Positions 1 to 7,049 of a stretch of DNA of 7,737 bases are shown piece by piece (position 1 is the stretch's first letter; the number at the start of each line of letters is the position of its first letter). The DNA lies in contig JBOGDQ010000212.1 in the NCBI GenBank assembly GCA_050742975.1, positions 1-7,737 on the forward strand, written 5' to 3'. The position numbers and the translations under genes were made by a program. The notes under the pieces are model-generated. The model was given only the letters and a program-made list of their open reading frames with translations, had not been told where the DNA came from and did not search any database. This stretch comes from JBDTGE01 sp050742975. GTDB taxonomy: Bacteria; Actinomycetota; Actinomycetes; Mycobacteriales; Jatrophihabitantaceae.

Positions 1-228
1 TCCTTGCGCCGCACGGCAGCGGCGTGCTCGGGATCGGCGGCGACCGCCGCGTTGGCAGACTCCTCGCTGATAAGGAACACGGCGGTGGACTCGTCGCGGC
101 CGATCCCGACGAAGCTCCTTCCGCAGACCTGCCACGCCGGCACTTTGAACAGATGGTGCTGCTTCTCGGTGACTTCCGGGAGCGGCCATCGCCCACGCGC
201 GGATCTTCTCGGTCGTGGCTCCACGCAT
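1..228 (-). pseudogene. YjbR/MmcQ (DUF419)-like protein, frameshifted and cut by the window edge
   Basis: Reading the minus strand from about 182 to 1 gives LPEVTEKQHHLFKVPAWQV and then CGRSFVGIGRDESTAVFLI, which is the typical N-terminal half of YjbR/MmcQ-like proteins (hydrophobic start, LPEV/E motif, then an F-K-V...G-K/R-F-V-G strand pair). The expected opening helix is present in a different frame: ATG at 228 gives MRGATTEKIRAWAMA, which should run straight into LPEVTEK. One extra C in the run at about 183-186 breaks the frame. The gene is therefore either a pseudogene or carries a sequencing error. The 3' half lies beyond the left edge. The family's function is uncertain: it adopts a CyaY-like fold and is sometimes called DNA-binding. 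An in-frame ATG at 317 also exists, but its extra residues do not look like the family. It diverges from the methyltransferase remnant at 375. Confidence 0.65.
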
Positions 229-374
229 GCAGCCACTATCGCATGGGTTGATCGGCGCCGCGGGGTAGTTGGCAGGCGTCTGGACCTGTACGAGTTCACG
301 GCCCCGCAGTTCGCTCATGGATCGGCGACCGGAATTGAGTGGCGGCCTGTGTCGCGTGCGGCGAAGGTGGGGCG

Positions 375-623
375 ATGGCCATCATGTTGCGCGAAGCGTT
401 CGAAGATCTCACCTTCATGACGCCGCTGTCGTCATGGCGTGCGGAGCGTCTCGTCCGCTTCCTGTCCGCCGACCTGGCTGGGACGGTGCTCGCCTCCTGG
501 CTCGCCGATCACGCACCCGATGCCGCCGAAGTCCGCGACCGGGCCGCACGACAGCGAGCCGGATACCTCGGTGGGTACCGCGGCACCATGGGGATGGCCT
601 ACCTCGCCCTCCTCGCCGTGTAG
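375..623 (+). pseudogene. Class I SAM-dependent methyltransferase remnant with internal deletion
   Basis: This open frame encodes 82 residues starting at an ATG preceded by AAGGTGG. Residues 9-39 (FEDLTFMTPLSSWRAERLV and onward to GTVL) resemble the N-terminus of a common actinobacterial class I methyltransferase, where the next residues would be the SAM-binding DxGCGxGE motif. Here GTVL instead joins directly to ASWLADHAPDAAEVRDRAAR and then YLGGYRGTMGMAYLALL, which resembles the extreme C-terminus of the same family. The intact family is roughly 240-250 residues, so about 160 central residues appear to be missing by an in-frame deletion. Without motif I the product cannot bind SAM in the usual way and is presumably inactive. 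I infer the family from remembered sequence patterns. A short unrelated protein is possible but less likely, because both ends match one family in the right order. Confidence 0.6.
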
Positions 624-706
624 ACGCCAGCTGGCCAACGCCTTGAAGGATTGGCCGCCTCGGATGCGGAACCGCCTGCGGCGCAACCTGCCGAGCTCCG
701 AGCAGC

Positions 707-728
707 TTGCGCCGCTTGGCGGCCGCAA
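707..728 (-). terminator. Possible hairpin terminator after the split resolvase gene
   Basis: Just past the resolvase stop codon (732-734) the minus strand can fold TTGCG-CCG against CGG-CGCAA, an 8-bp GC-rich stem with one bulged base and a 5-nt loop. No T-run follows, so a factor-independent terminator is only tentative, although actinobacterial terminators often lack one. It would end transcripts coming from the resolvase and through the inserted operon. Confidence 0.3.
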
Positions 729-731
729 AGC

Positions 732-1135
732 TCAGTGTTGCGTTTGAGGTGTCGGTTCCGGGCGGGGTTTGCGTGGACTGCGGCGGGCTCGGTTCTCGGA
801 CGGAAGGTCACTGGGCCCGCCGTGCCGGGGGCAATACAACGTAGGGTTCTGCGCGCATGCGGCAGGTGTCGTTGCGACTCGGGGCTTCTGGTTCGTCCTG
901 GCGACTGCGCCAGCGGTCGTCTGCTTGCTGCGGATGACTGCGCGGTAGACGGTCGAGCGGGCGACGCCGAACAGGTCGCCGACCTCGCTGGTGGTGTACT
1001 CGCCGGTGTTGAGCAGCTCGACCAGGTGCGCTTCCTGCCGCGGGTTGAGTTTCGGTTGCTTGCCGCGCAGGTGCCCCTTGGCCTTCGCCACGCGCATCCC
1101 TTCCCGAGTGCGAGAGCGGATGAGGTCGCCTTCGA
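732..1135 (-). pseudogene. 3' half of a serine resolvase (DNA-binding domain), severed by the inserted element
   Basis: Reading from the junction at 1135-1130, the frame gives EGDLIRSRTREGMRVAKAKG, then HLRGKQPKLNPRQEAHLVEL, then a helix-turn-helix (SEVGDLFGVARSTVYRAVI). This is the end of the long E helix, the arm region and the C-terminal HTH of Tn3-type resolvases. It is the missing half of the gene whose 5' part lies at 7056-7413. The two halves join in frame when 1136-7055 is removed, giving a protein of about 253 residues. After the HTH there is a basic, proline-rich tail of roughly 60 residues, longer than usual for resolvases (commonly 180-210 aa), with no recognised function. A start at ATG 1097 would give a 121-aa fragment with the HTH alone, but I see no reason to think it is expressed as such. 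Confidence 0.88.
1130..1135. other. Left core spacer (CTTCGA), inferred target-derived
   Basis: These six bases lie between the resolvase 3' flank and the left inverted repeat. They supply the TTC-GA needed to restore the resolvase reading frame (GAG-TTC-GAA-GGC on the minus strand), so they appear to be the original target core. The matching spacer at the other end is CAGAGA. Only C at the first position and GA at the last two are shared, as in tyrosine-recombinase elements that tolerate mismatched 6-7-bp crossover regions. Confidence 0.6.
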
Positions 1136-1146
1136 TTATGTGGACA
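1136..1146 (+). repeat. Left terminal inverted repeat
   Basis: TTATGTGGACA marks the left end of the element and pairs with TTATCTGGACA read inward from the right end (10 of 11 identical). The single difference is at the fifth base. It is probably one arm of the recombinase core-binding site. Similarity fades a few bases further in. Confidence 0.8.
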
Positions 1147-1186
1147 ACCGAACCGCGTCAAGCGTCTGGCTGGGCCACCAGGATGA

Positions 1187-2443
1187 TCAGCGGAGCGTGG
1201 CGCTGGCGTGATCGACCTCGATGAGGTCCACCCCGAACGATCGGCAGAGTCTGTGCAGGCCGGGACGCCAGACTGCGCTGGCACCGGTCAGGTCGGGAAC
1301 GACGACGGCGGATTTGCAGTCGGCGGGCTCGAGTCGCTTGTCGGTGAACCACCAATGCAGCGGGGTCGCTCGTTTGATGAACTCGCGGTAGAGCACGGCT
1401 TGAGCGAGGGCGTGACGGTAGTACTGGCCGACTCCGGCCGAGCCGGCGACCTTCATTTCGATGGCCCATGGGGTCGTGCCGTCGCGTAGGAGTGCGTCGA
1501 GGTAGCGGGCGGAGCCTTGACGTCCCCATTTCGTTGGGAACTGGCTGCCCCAGTTCACGACGGGGTGCCGGCCGCTGATGAGCTCGAGGGTTAGGCCTTG
1601 AGTGGTGCGCAGCGTGGTGTGTCCGCGAAGGATGCGGGACTCCAGGGCGTGCTCGTTCTGCCGGACAGGTGTGCTGCCGTTGTTGGTAAGCCACGCGGCC
1701 GCGAAGGCGCGCACGAGGTCGACGCCAGACGAAACGGAGTCCGGATCCCTCTCGTCGACGGAATGGCGGTTATGCAGGCTCGTTGCTTGCTGCCAAACCT
1801 TGCGAGCTTCGCTTTGCGCTCCGCTCGAGGCGTCTTTTCCCACGTCGAGCCATCCTTGCCCGTCGCGTAGACGGCCGACTTCCAGGCCTTCGAGCCGCAT
1901 CGACCACCAACCGCTACTGGTGAGCATCGGGTAGGCGCGGAACTCGGGCATGTCGGCAGACCGCGCAAACTTGTCGACCAGCGGAGGCGGCGTGGCCACG
2001 GCGCGTAGGTCGTCGGACCAACCGGGGTAGAGGTTCTTCGCGTCGGCGAGGTCCAGCGTCGATTGTCCGACGCGTGTGAGTGTCCCGTCGTCTTGGTGGA
2101 TGCGGATGTTGACGACGGGTCCTTCGAGCAGGGTGTCGCGCAGGGTGCAGAGCGCGTCGACCGCCTCGTCCTTGTGGTCGCCGAGAATGATCGTGATCTC
2201 GTCGCGGTTGGTGACGACCGCTGTGGCTGGGTCTGCGCCGTCGTTGTGCAAGTGCAGCAGGTCGAGCATCGCGGCGATCTGTGTTTTTGAGCTGGCGTCG
2301 CTGCCGACTGCGACGGCGCGCTGGCCGTCGTAGATGCAGCGGATGACGCTGCTAGACACCGACGTTCGCCGGTCGCCAGATGAGGCCGTGACAGTGAATG
2401 GGTGTTTTCGTTGGGGGTCGAGGATTTCGGCGCGGGTCGGCAT
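1187..2443 (-). CDS. Unrecognised protein with a C-terminal PD-(D/E)XK-like nuclease signature (cargo 2)
   Basis: A 418-residue protein starting at ATG 2443, with a good ribosome binding site (GGAAGAAG, 8 nt upstream) embedded in the last codons of the preceding gene, only 3 bp away; the two are almost certainly translated as a pair. I do not recognise the family. The C-terminal third shows a plausible PD-(D/E)XK core: E268, D316 within RYLDALL, then E329-x-K331 in WAIEMKV, followed by GQYYRHALAQAVLYREF (340-354), which fits the Q-containing helix common after the catalytic strand. Residues 1-250 have a mixed alpha/beta look with no motif I can name and might form a sensing or partner-binding domain. 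There is no signal peptide or membrane segment, so it is probably cytoplasmic. Sampled stretches are near 60% GC against over 70% in the recombinase genes. It is the last gene of the element. DNA cleavage is inferred from motif spacing only. Confidence 0.85.
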   Translation of the reverse strand: MPTRAEILDPQRKHPFTVTASSGDRRTSVSSSVIRCIYDGQRAVAVGSDASSKTQIAAMLDLLHLHNDGADPATAVVTNRDEITIILGDHKDEAVDALCTLRDTLLEGPVVNIRIHQDDGTLTRVGQSTLDLADAKNLYPGWSDDLRAVATPPPLVDKFARSADMPEFRAYPMLTSSGWWSMRLEGLEVGRLRDGQGWLDVGKDASSGAQSEARKVWQQATSLHNRHSVDERDPDSVSSGVDLVRAFAAAWLTNNGSTPVRQNEHALESRILRGHTTLRTTQGLTLELISGRHPVVNWGSQFPTKWGRQGSARYLDALLRDGTTPWAIEMKVAGSAGVGQYYRHALAQAVLYREFIKRATPLHWWFTDKRLEPADCKSAVVVPDLTGASAVWRPGLHRLCRSFGVDLIEVDHASATLR

Positions 2444-2446
2444 CGG

Positions 2447-3733
2447 TCAGTCTTCTTCCGTGTCGGCGCGTTCTATCGCTTCGGTGTATTCGGTCTCGAC
2501 CTCGTCGGAGAGTCTTCGTAGATCGTCTTGGGTGAATGGGTACTCGATCACCGTGCCGACGTTGCCGACGAGCAGCTCCAGCCCGTGCGTGCTGGTGAAG
2601 ATCTCGCCTTCGAAATCGATCACGTCTTCCAGACTGGTGAGATCAGGAACGCCGAACTCGTCGAGAACGTCCTGGTCGTTGTGCAGCTGTCGTTCGCCGT
2701 AGCGGGATGCGTACTCCGGCGAGGTGACGGTGGGGTCGAGGAACACGTCGGGATGCATCGACACGAAGCGGTCCTTGGCACGAAGGAGCTGCTGCCAAGC
2801 GACGCTGACCGTCTCGCCGAGCGCGCGATGCTCCGGGCGCGCCAACGACTGTTGGTAGGCGTCATTGGCCGGCGAGAGGACGTGCACCACTCGGACTCGT
2901 TGTGCGTCCTCGGCGCCCGTGCGTTCGAGAGCGTGAGCGAGCAGCTGTTGTCGAGTGAGTTGGTAGAAGGGCTCGTCGAACAGCAACTCTGTAGCCAGCA
3001 GATCCCCGCGCACGGGGCCATCTGGGTCGGCGACCGCATCGGCGTAGCGGCCCATGCGGGCACGATCTCTAGCCGGGTCCGGCGTGCGCAGTCGATAGGA
3101 CTCGGTGTATTTCCATTCGACGAGCACCAGCTCGACCAGGCCGTCGTCGGTGCGGTGCACGAAGGCGGCGTCGACGCTGGTGCAGTGCGCGCCCCGGATG
3201 CGGGCTCCGTGCGTGGCCTCGCCGAAGAAGTCTTCTGGCCCGATGTATTCGAAGGTGAGGTGGCGGCCAGGCTCGATTTCGAGCACCTCGGCGGTCCCGA
3301 GCGTGGGTCCGAATGCGGCGACCAAGCGCGACGGATCTGTGACCATCCGGGCCAGCGCGTTGACGCACTGAACCTGCGAGGAGACGAGGTGGTTGCTCGG
3401 CCCGCCGTGCACCGATGCGTGCCATGGAATACCAAGCTCAGCGAAGAGCTCGAGCGCGTCGGAGCGGATCTCGGGCAGCAGTGTGTACTCGGCGAACTCG
3501 GCCGGTAGGCAGAAGTCATACTGCGCAGTGCCTGGACGGCCGTCCTTGCCGATATATGGAGCCGCCTGTTTTGCGGCCGGCGGCAGAGTCTCGGTGCGTG
3601 CTTTCCACGCCGCCGCGCGAGCTTTCTCGGTCTCACTGAACGTCACGAAAGACGATGCTAAGCCAATCATCCGACAGTTCTCAGCGCGGACGTCATCCGG
3701 GATCGGTTGAAGATCTGAAATCACCGGCAGCAT
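2447..3733 (-). CDS. PGN_0703 family putative restriction endonuclease (cargo 1)
   Basis: A 428-residue cytoplasmic protein, using ATG at 3733. Family-typical blocks are visible: YDFCLPAEFAEYTLLPEIR, then WHASVHGGPSNHLVSSQVQC followed by VNALARM, and a C-terminal FYQLTRQQLLAHALE. Between them sits a PD-(D/E)XK nuclease core: D188 in SVDAAF, then VLVEWKYTE with E206-x-K208 on the catalytic strand. The family is annotated as putative restriction endonuclease by homology; its biochemistry is largely untested as far as I know. The start lies inside the last 41 bases of tnpB, so expression is probably coupled to the recombinases. An upstream TTG at 3781 would add 16 residues unlike the family; ATG 3670 would shorten it by 21. 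No methyltransferase gene accompanies it, so any restriction would need host modification, modified-DNA targets or another self/non-self cue. The last residues are acidic (DTEED). Confidence 0.85.
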   Translation of the reverse strand: MLPVISDLQPIPDDVRAENCRMIGLASSFVTFSETEKARAAAWKARTETLPPAAKQAAPYIGKDGRPGTAQYDFCLPAEFAEYTLLPEIRSDALELFAELGIPWHASVHGGPSNHLVSSQVQCVNALARMVTDPSRLVAAFGPTLGTAEVLEIEPGRHLTFEYIGPEDFFGEATHGARIRGAHCTSVDAAFVHRTDDGLVELVLVEWKYTESYRLRTPDPARDRARMGRYADAVADPDGPVRGDLLATELLFDEPFYQLTRQQLLAHALERTGAEDAQRVRVVHVLSPANDAYQQSLARPEHRALGETVSVAWQQLLRAKDRFVSMHPDVFLDPTVTSPEYASRYGERQLHNDQDVLDEFGVPDLTSLEDVIDFEGEIFTSTHGLELLVGNVGTVIEYPFTQDDLRRLSDEVETEYTEAIERADTEED

Positions 3734-5843
3734 CGTCGTTGCCCGACGCGCTCCCTTCGAGGTGGTCGAGCAGACTCTCAAGCCGCTGCTTGGTCATGCT
3801 GTGTCGTTCGACCTCGCGATCCCAGCCGCGGGCGGTGGCGTCGTCGATGAGCTGCTGTTCGACATCGAGCCGGGCGCGTAGGCGTGGTTTGTAGTCGCTG
3901 GTGGTGAGGAACTTCGAGCAGGTGAGTACGAGGTCGCATTCACATGGTCCTTCGGCGGGGGTGCGGAGGCAGTGGCCGAGTTCGAGTTCGGTCTTGAGGA
4001 AGTTGGTCTGCAGCCAGGACACGGCTTCTGGGTCGAGGCGGTGCTCGCGCAGCGCGTCGGCGGCGGGACCGGCGAGCGTGATGTCGGGTCCGAGGTGGCG
4101 GTCGAGGGCTTCTTGGTACTGCCGTTTGACGGTGGGGTCGGACAGCGTCGAGTAGATGATCGACATGTTCGGGGTGCGGTGTCCGAGCACGGCCATGATC
4201 GTCTGGATGCGGGCGCCGCCTTCGGCGAGTTGGGTGCCGATGGTGTGGCGGAACCGGTGCGCGGTGATGGTGGGTCGGCCCGCGGAGTCGATCAGGCCGG
4301 CGGTGGTGCAGGCGGCTTTGAGGGACAGGTCGAACAGGAACGCGTTGGACAACAGCTTGCCGCGCACCAGGAACACATGCTGGACCGGGCGGCCGGCGCT
4401 GGGATCGAATCGTCGACGGGCCTGCTGCTGTCGGGCGAGCTCGATCACCGGCTGCAAGGCTTCGGCGGCCTGTGGATGTAGCGGAATCATGCGTTCGGCG
4501 TAGCCCTTGCCGACCGGGATCCGCAGCCGGGGATGACCGTCAGGGTAGGCATCGAGGCAGTCGATCGCGAGACGGCGGATCTCGTCGCGGCGGGCGCCAC
4601 TCCACCGCGCGACGATCAACGCGGCCCGCTGATAGGGATCTGGCAGCAGGTCGACTGCGCTCATCAGAGCGGCGAGTTCGTGATCGGGGATGAACCGCGG
4701 CACCGGATGATTGATCTTCGGGATGTCAGCCCGGGTGAACAGCACCCGGGCCGGGACGTCATCCCATTCCCAGGCCGCGGTCTCGGTGACGAACCGGGTG
4801 ATCAGCGTGACTACCGAACGCCGGAACGAGACGCTCAACGGGTCGCCTGTGTGCTGGCTGGTCTGGATGCCCAGCCAGCGCAGGAACTCCTCGGCGTGCT
4901 CACGGTGCAGGTCGGCCAAGCTGTCCATCTCGGGGTGCGCCTGGGTCATCCAGCGCACCAGCCGGCCAAGCGCATCGCGGGAGTGCCGCACGGTCTGCGG
5001 ACGGTCGAGATTGGCTTGCAGGTGCAGCTGCAGGTATCGCTCGAGCACGGCGCGGATCTTCGGCGGCGCCGACTCCGGAGCGAGCCGATCAACCCAGCTG
5101 CCGGCGCCGATCCGTCCAGGCGGTGGCGTCTGCACCTGGTCGACGTTGAACAGCAGCACCTGCACCGCGTGCAGCTTGGCGATCGCCGAGGCGAAGTAGC
5201 CGTTCGCGATCTCAATCGGCGGCCGGGCGTCTGGTGCACGGGCGTAAAACTCGCGCAACGGTTCAAGCCGCAGCCGCGCGGTGAACGCGTCGATTGCCTC
5301 ACGAAACTCGGTCAGGTCGTCCATACCGATCACGGTCAGGTCAGGGTCGCCGCGATGCAGCATCATCCGCCCGAGCGGCCAGGTCAGCTGCGCGGCGCCG
5401 CGGGCGTAGCCGAGCTGCTCGAGCCGCGCGACGTGCCGGTCGAACAGCTCCAGGTCGACACCGAGGCCGCCGTAACGCATCTGGTGCTTGAACGGGCTGG
5501 TGAACGTCCGGGCCAGCAACACCGGGTAGTCCAGACCGACACCGTCAACCAGGGACAGGTAGGTCAGGTAGGGCATGATCACGCTCGCACCGCCGTGCGG
5601 ATTCTGCCCGCGGACGCAGTTCTGCTTATCCAGCAGCCGTTGCCGCAGCGGCGCGTCGAACCAGTCTTGCAGGACCGGCCAGCGTTCGACGAACCGGTCG
5701 TAATTGTCCATGCGAGTCCACCGCACCCAGTAGCTGGTGCAGCGCTCGTCGACCCACGCCTTATAGGCCGCACGGTCAGCATGAACGGCAGGCGTTGGTG
5801 CCGGCGAGCGAACAACCTCGAGGTGCTGCCTCGGTGCGGTCAC
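3693..5843 (-). CDS. tnpB: Large tyrosine recombinase, Tn554 TnpB-like
   Basis: A 716-residue integrase. I chose GTG 5843 because it overlaps the tnpA stop as GTGA, the classic coupled arrangement; the frame stays open upstream, but those codons lie inside tnpA and read as low-complexity Arg/Gly/Ala. The long N-terminal region (1-380) contains the DNA-binding and arm-type domains. The catalytic domain shows the full set: R418 (SGARRDEI), K446 (GKGYAERMIPL), H529-x-x-R532 (AHRFRH), H555 (LGH) and the nucleophile Y564 (SIIYSTL). After it comes a cysteine cluster (C625, C634, C636, C642), probably a small zinc-binding module seen in this type of recombinase, and a charged helical tail. It is longer than Tn554 TnpB (about 630 residues). 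With TnpA it should carry out excision and integration of the element. The 3' end overlaps the first cargo gene. Confidence 0.92.
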   Translation of the reverse strand: MTAPRQHLEVVRSPAPTPAVHADRAAYKAWVDERCTSYWVRWTRMDNYDRFVERWPVLQDWFDAPLRQRLLDKQNCVRGQNPHGGASVIMPYLTYLSLVDGVGLDYPVLLARTFTSPFKHQMRYGGLGVDLELFDRHVARLEQLGYARGAAQLTWPLGRMMLHRGDPDLTVIGMDDLTEFREAIDAFTARLRLEPLREFYARAPDARPPIEIANGYFASAIAKLHAVQVLLFNVDQVQTPPPGRIGAGSWVDRLAPESAPPKIRAVLERYLQLHLQANLDRPQTVRHSRDALGRLVRWMTQAHPEMDSLADLHREHAEEFLRWLGIQTSQHTGDPLSVSFRRSVVTLITRFVTETAAWEWDDVPARVLFTRADIPKINHPVPRFIPDHELAALMSAVDLLPDPYQRAALIVARWSGARRDEIRRLAIDCLDAYPDGHPRLRIPVGKGYAERMIPLHPQAAEALQPVIELARQQQARRRFDPSAGRPVQHVFLVRGKLLSNAFLFDLSLKAACTTAGLIDSAGRPTITAHRFRHTIGTQLAEGGARIQTIMAVLGHRTPNMSIIYSTLSDPTVKRQYQEALDRHLGPDITLAGPAADALREHRLDPEAVSWLQTNFLKTELELGHCLRTPAEGPCECDLVLTCSKFLTTSDYKPRLRARLDVEQQLIDDATARGWDREVERHSMTKQRLESLLDHLEGSASGNDDAAGDFRSSTDPG

Positions 5844-6967
5844 GACCGGTCCCGCAGCGCGGCGTCGTAGTCGGCGAGGACCTGCTCGTCCGAGACCCGG
5901 GTGTAGATGCGGATCGACTCCGGCGAAGCGTGCCCGAGCCGTTTCTGCAACGCCAGCTCCCGCATCCCGCCTTCCCACATCGCGGTCGCGTGCGTGTGCC
6001 GCAACGCGTGCGGCGTCTTGTCCGGAGTTCGGATGCCCAGTCGGTCCAAGCGTCGGGCGAATCCGCGGGCAACCGCCTGGTAGCTCAACGGCTCACACCG
6101 ACGAGCTCCTGATCCGCCGACCAGGAACAGGAACGGGCTCTCGGCGTCCAGTGGCCGCTCGTGCAGCACGTAGCGGTTGACCGCGTCCAGCGTGCGGGGC
6201 TCGTGCAGATCGACAACCCGCTCGTGGCGAGCCTTGGCTCGGGCGCCGGCAGGGTGGTTATCACGCTTGCGGATGGCGACCCGCCGTCGTCCGTAGGAGA
6301 TGTCGCCCAACTGCAGACACAGTGCCTCGCCGGGACGCAGGCCGCCGTCGAGCATCAGCAGAAAGATCGCCAGATCTCGCAGCGTCGTCATGCTGGCCAG
6401 CAGTGCGTCGATGTCGTCGACCGTCATCGGCCGGGGTAGCCGCAACGGCAGCCGGACCCGCACCGTGCGACGGATCGGCTGCTGCCTGCTGGCGGAGCCG
6501 ACGAACGGCTGATGCCGATCCGGGACCCGGCCCAGCGCGTGATCGACCCGGCGCTGCATCGGGTTCTCACCCGCGGTGTACTGCTCGGCCGCGATCGCCC
6601 AGTCGAAGAAGCTCGACGTTGCTGCCAGGATCCGCTGCACCGTCGCCGGCGAAAGCAATCGACCCTGCTCGGTCGCGACCGTCAGGCCCAACCGTTGCGC
6701 CGGTCGCTGCGACGGCACCCGCCGCAAGTAGCCGAGGAACTCGAGCGCCGTCAACGGACGGAACTCGTCCCAACTGATCGCCTCCTGGTCGAGGAACCGA
6801 GCCAAATGGGCCAGGTCGTAGGCGTAGGCGCACACCGTGTTCGGGCTGTAGTTCGAGTCGGTCAGGTGTGACAAGAACCGATTGACCGGCACGACCTCGA
6901 CGCCGGACCGGTCGAGCAGGACAACTCGGCGGACCACCCCGCCCTCACGATGCTTGACCACCCGCAC
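5840..6967 (-). CDS. tnpA: Tyrosine recombinase, Tn554 TnpA-like
   Basis: A 375-residue site-specific recombinase, close to the usual length of Tn554 TnpA (about 361). Residues 28-130 form a SAM-like core-binding domain (FLSHLTDSNYSPNT... FFDWAI). The catalytic domain carries R211 (GGLRPGEAL), K245 (ARAKARHER), H320-x-x-R323 (HALRHTHAT), H346 (RLGHASPE) and nucleophile Y355 (RIYTRV). All key residues are intact, so the protein should be active. The start is GTG 6967, supported by GGGAGG about 5 nt upstream. That site sits in the loop of a 7-bp GC hairpin, described separately. It is the first gene of the element, about 90 bp from the right end, and overlaps tnpB by 4 bases. Confidence 0.92.
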   Translation of the reverse strand: MRVVKHREGGVVRRVVLLDRSGVEVVPVNRFLSHLTDSNYSPNTVCAYAYDLAHLARFLDQEAISWDEFRPLTALEFLGYLRRVPSQRPAQRLGLTVATEQGRLLSPATVQRILAATSSFFDWAIAAEQYTAGENPMQRRVDHALGRVPDRHQPFVGSASRQQPIRRTVRVRLPLRLPRPMTVDDIDALLASMTTLRDLAIFLLMLDGGLRPGEALCLQLGDISYGRRRVAIRKRDNHPAGARAKARHERVVDLHEPRTLDAVNRYVLHERPLDAESPFLFLVGGSGARRCEPLSYQAVARGFARRLDRLGIRTPDKTPHALRHTHATAMWEGGMRELALQKRLGHASPESIRIYTRVSDEQVLADYDAALRDRS

Positions 6968-6987
6968 ACCGGCCTCCCTCGCCGGTG
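6965..6987 (-). promoter_or_regulatory. Hairpin enclosing the tnpA ribosome binding site
   Basis: In the transcript, CACCGGC (6987-6981) pairs perfectly with GCCGGTG (6973-6967), leaving a 7-nt loop GAGGGAG that is the Shine-Dalgarno sequence itself. The GTG start codon begins at the last base of the stem. A 7-bp, mostly GC stem should hinder initiation. The truncated resolvase frame stops at 6997-6999, about 10 nt before the stem, so a ribosome terminating there could open it. The structure is seen in the sequence; the control mechanism is inferred. Confidence 0.45.
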
Positions 6988-7038
6988 CTCACTGCATCAG
7001 GCAGCAACCCTCACATCGGGGAGGCGAGGATCTCGGCG

Positions 7039-7049
7039 TGTCCAGATAA
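7039..7049 (-). repeat. Right terminal inverted repeat
   Basis: On the plus strand this is TGTCCAGATAA; read inward from the right end it is TTATCTGGACA, matching the left repeat at 10 of 11 positions. The two repeats point towards each other across the element. Confidence 0.8.

Noticed and set aside
1147..1186. Terminator after the last cargo gene
   Set aside because: Only a 4-bp CTGG/CCAG pairing is visible in the short space before the left repeat; too weak to call.
651..1211. Plus-strand 186-codon frame spanning the left junction
   Set aside because: It crosses the element boundary and runs opposite the resolvase HTH, so it cannot be an old gene.
2528..3508. A 326-codon plus-strand open frame opposite the PGN_0703 gene
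   Set aside because: It lies antisense to a family-assigned gene, has no family resemblance, and its composition follows from the opposite strand.
3734..3781. TTG start giving the cargo 1 nuclease 16 extra residues
   Set aside because: The added residues (RVCSTTSKGARRATT) do not look like the family, lie wholly inside tnpB and use a rarer start; ATG 3733 is preferred, though it too lacks a well-spaced ribosome binding site.
4533..5870. A 445-codon plus-strand open frame opposite tnpB
   Set aside because: It is the mirror of a well-supported recombinase gene; long antisense frames are normal in high-GC coding DNA, and its translation has no recognisable domain.
5844..5978. N-terminal extension of tnpB by 45 residues
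   Set aside because: The extra codons fall inside tnpA and read as low-complexity Arg/Gly/Ala; GTG 5843 forms the usual GTGA overlap with the tnpA stop.
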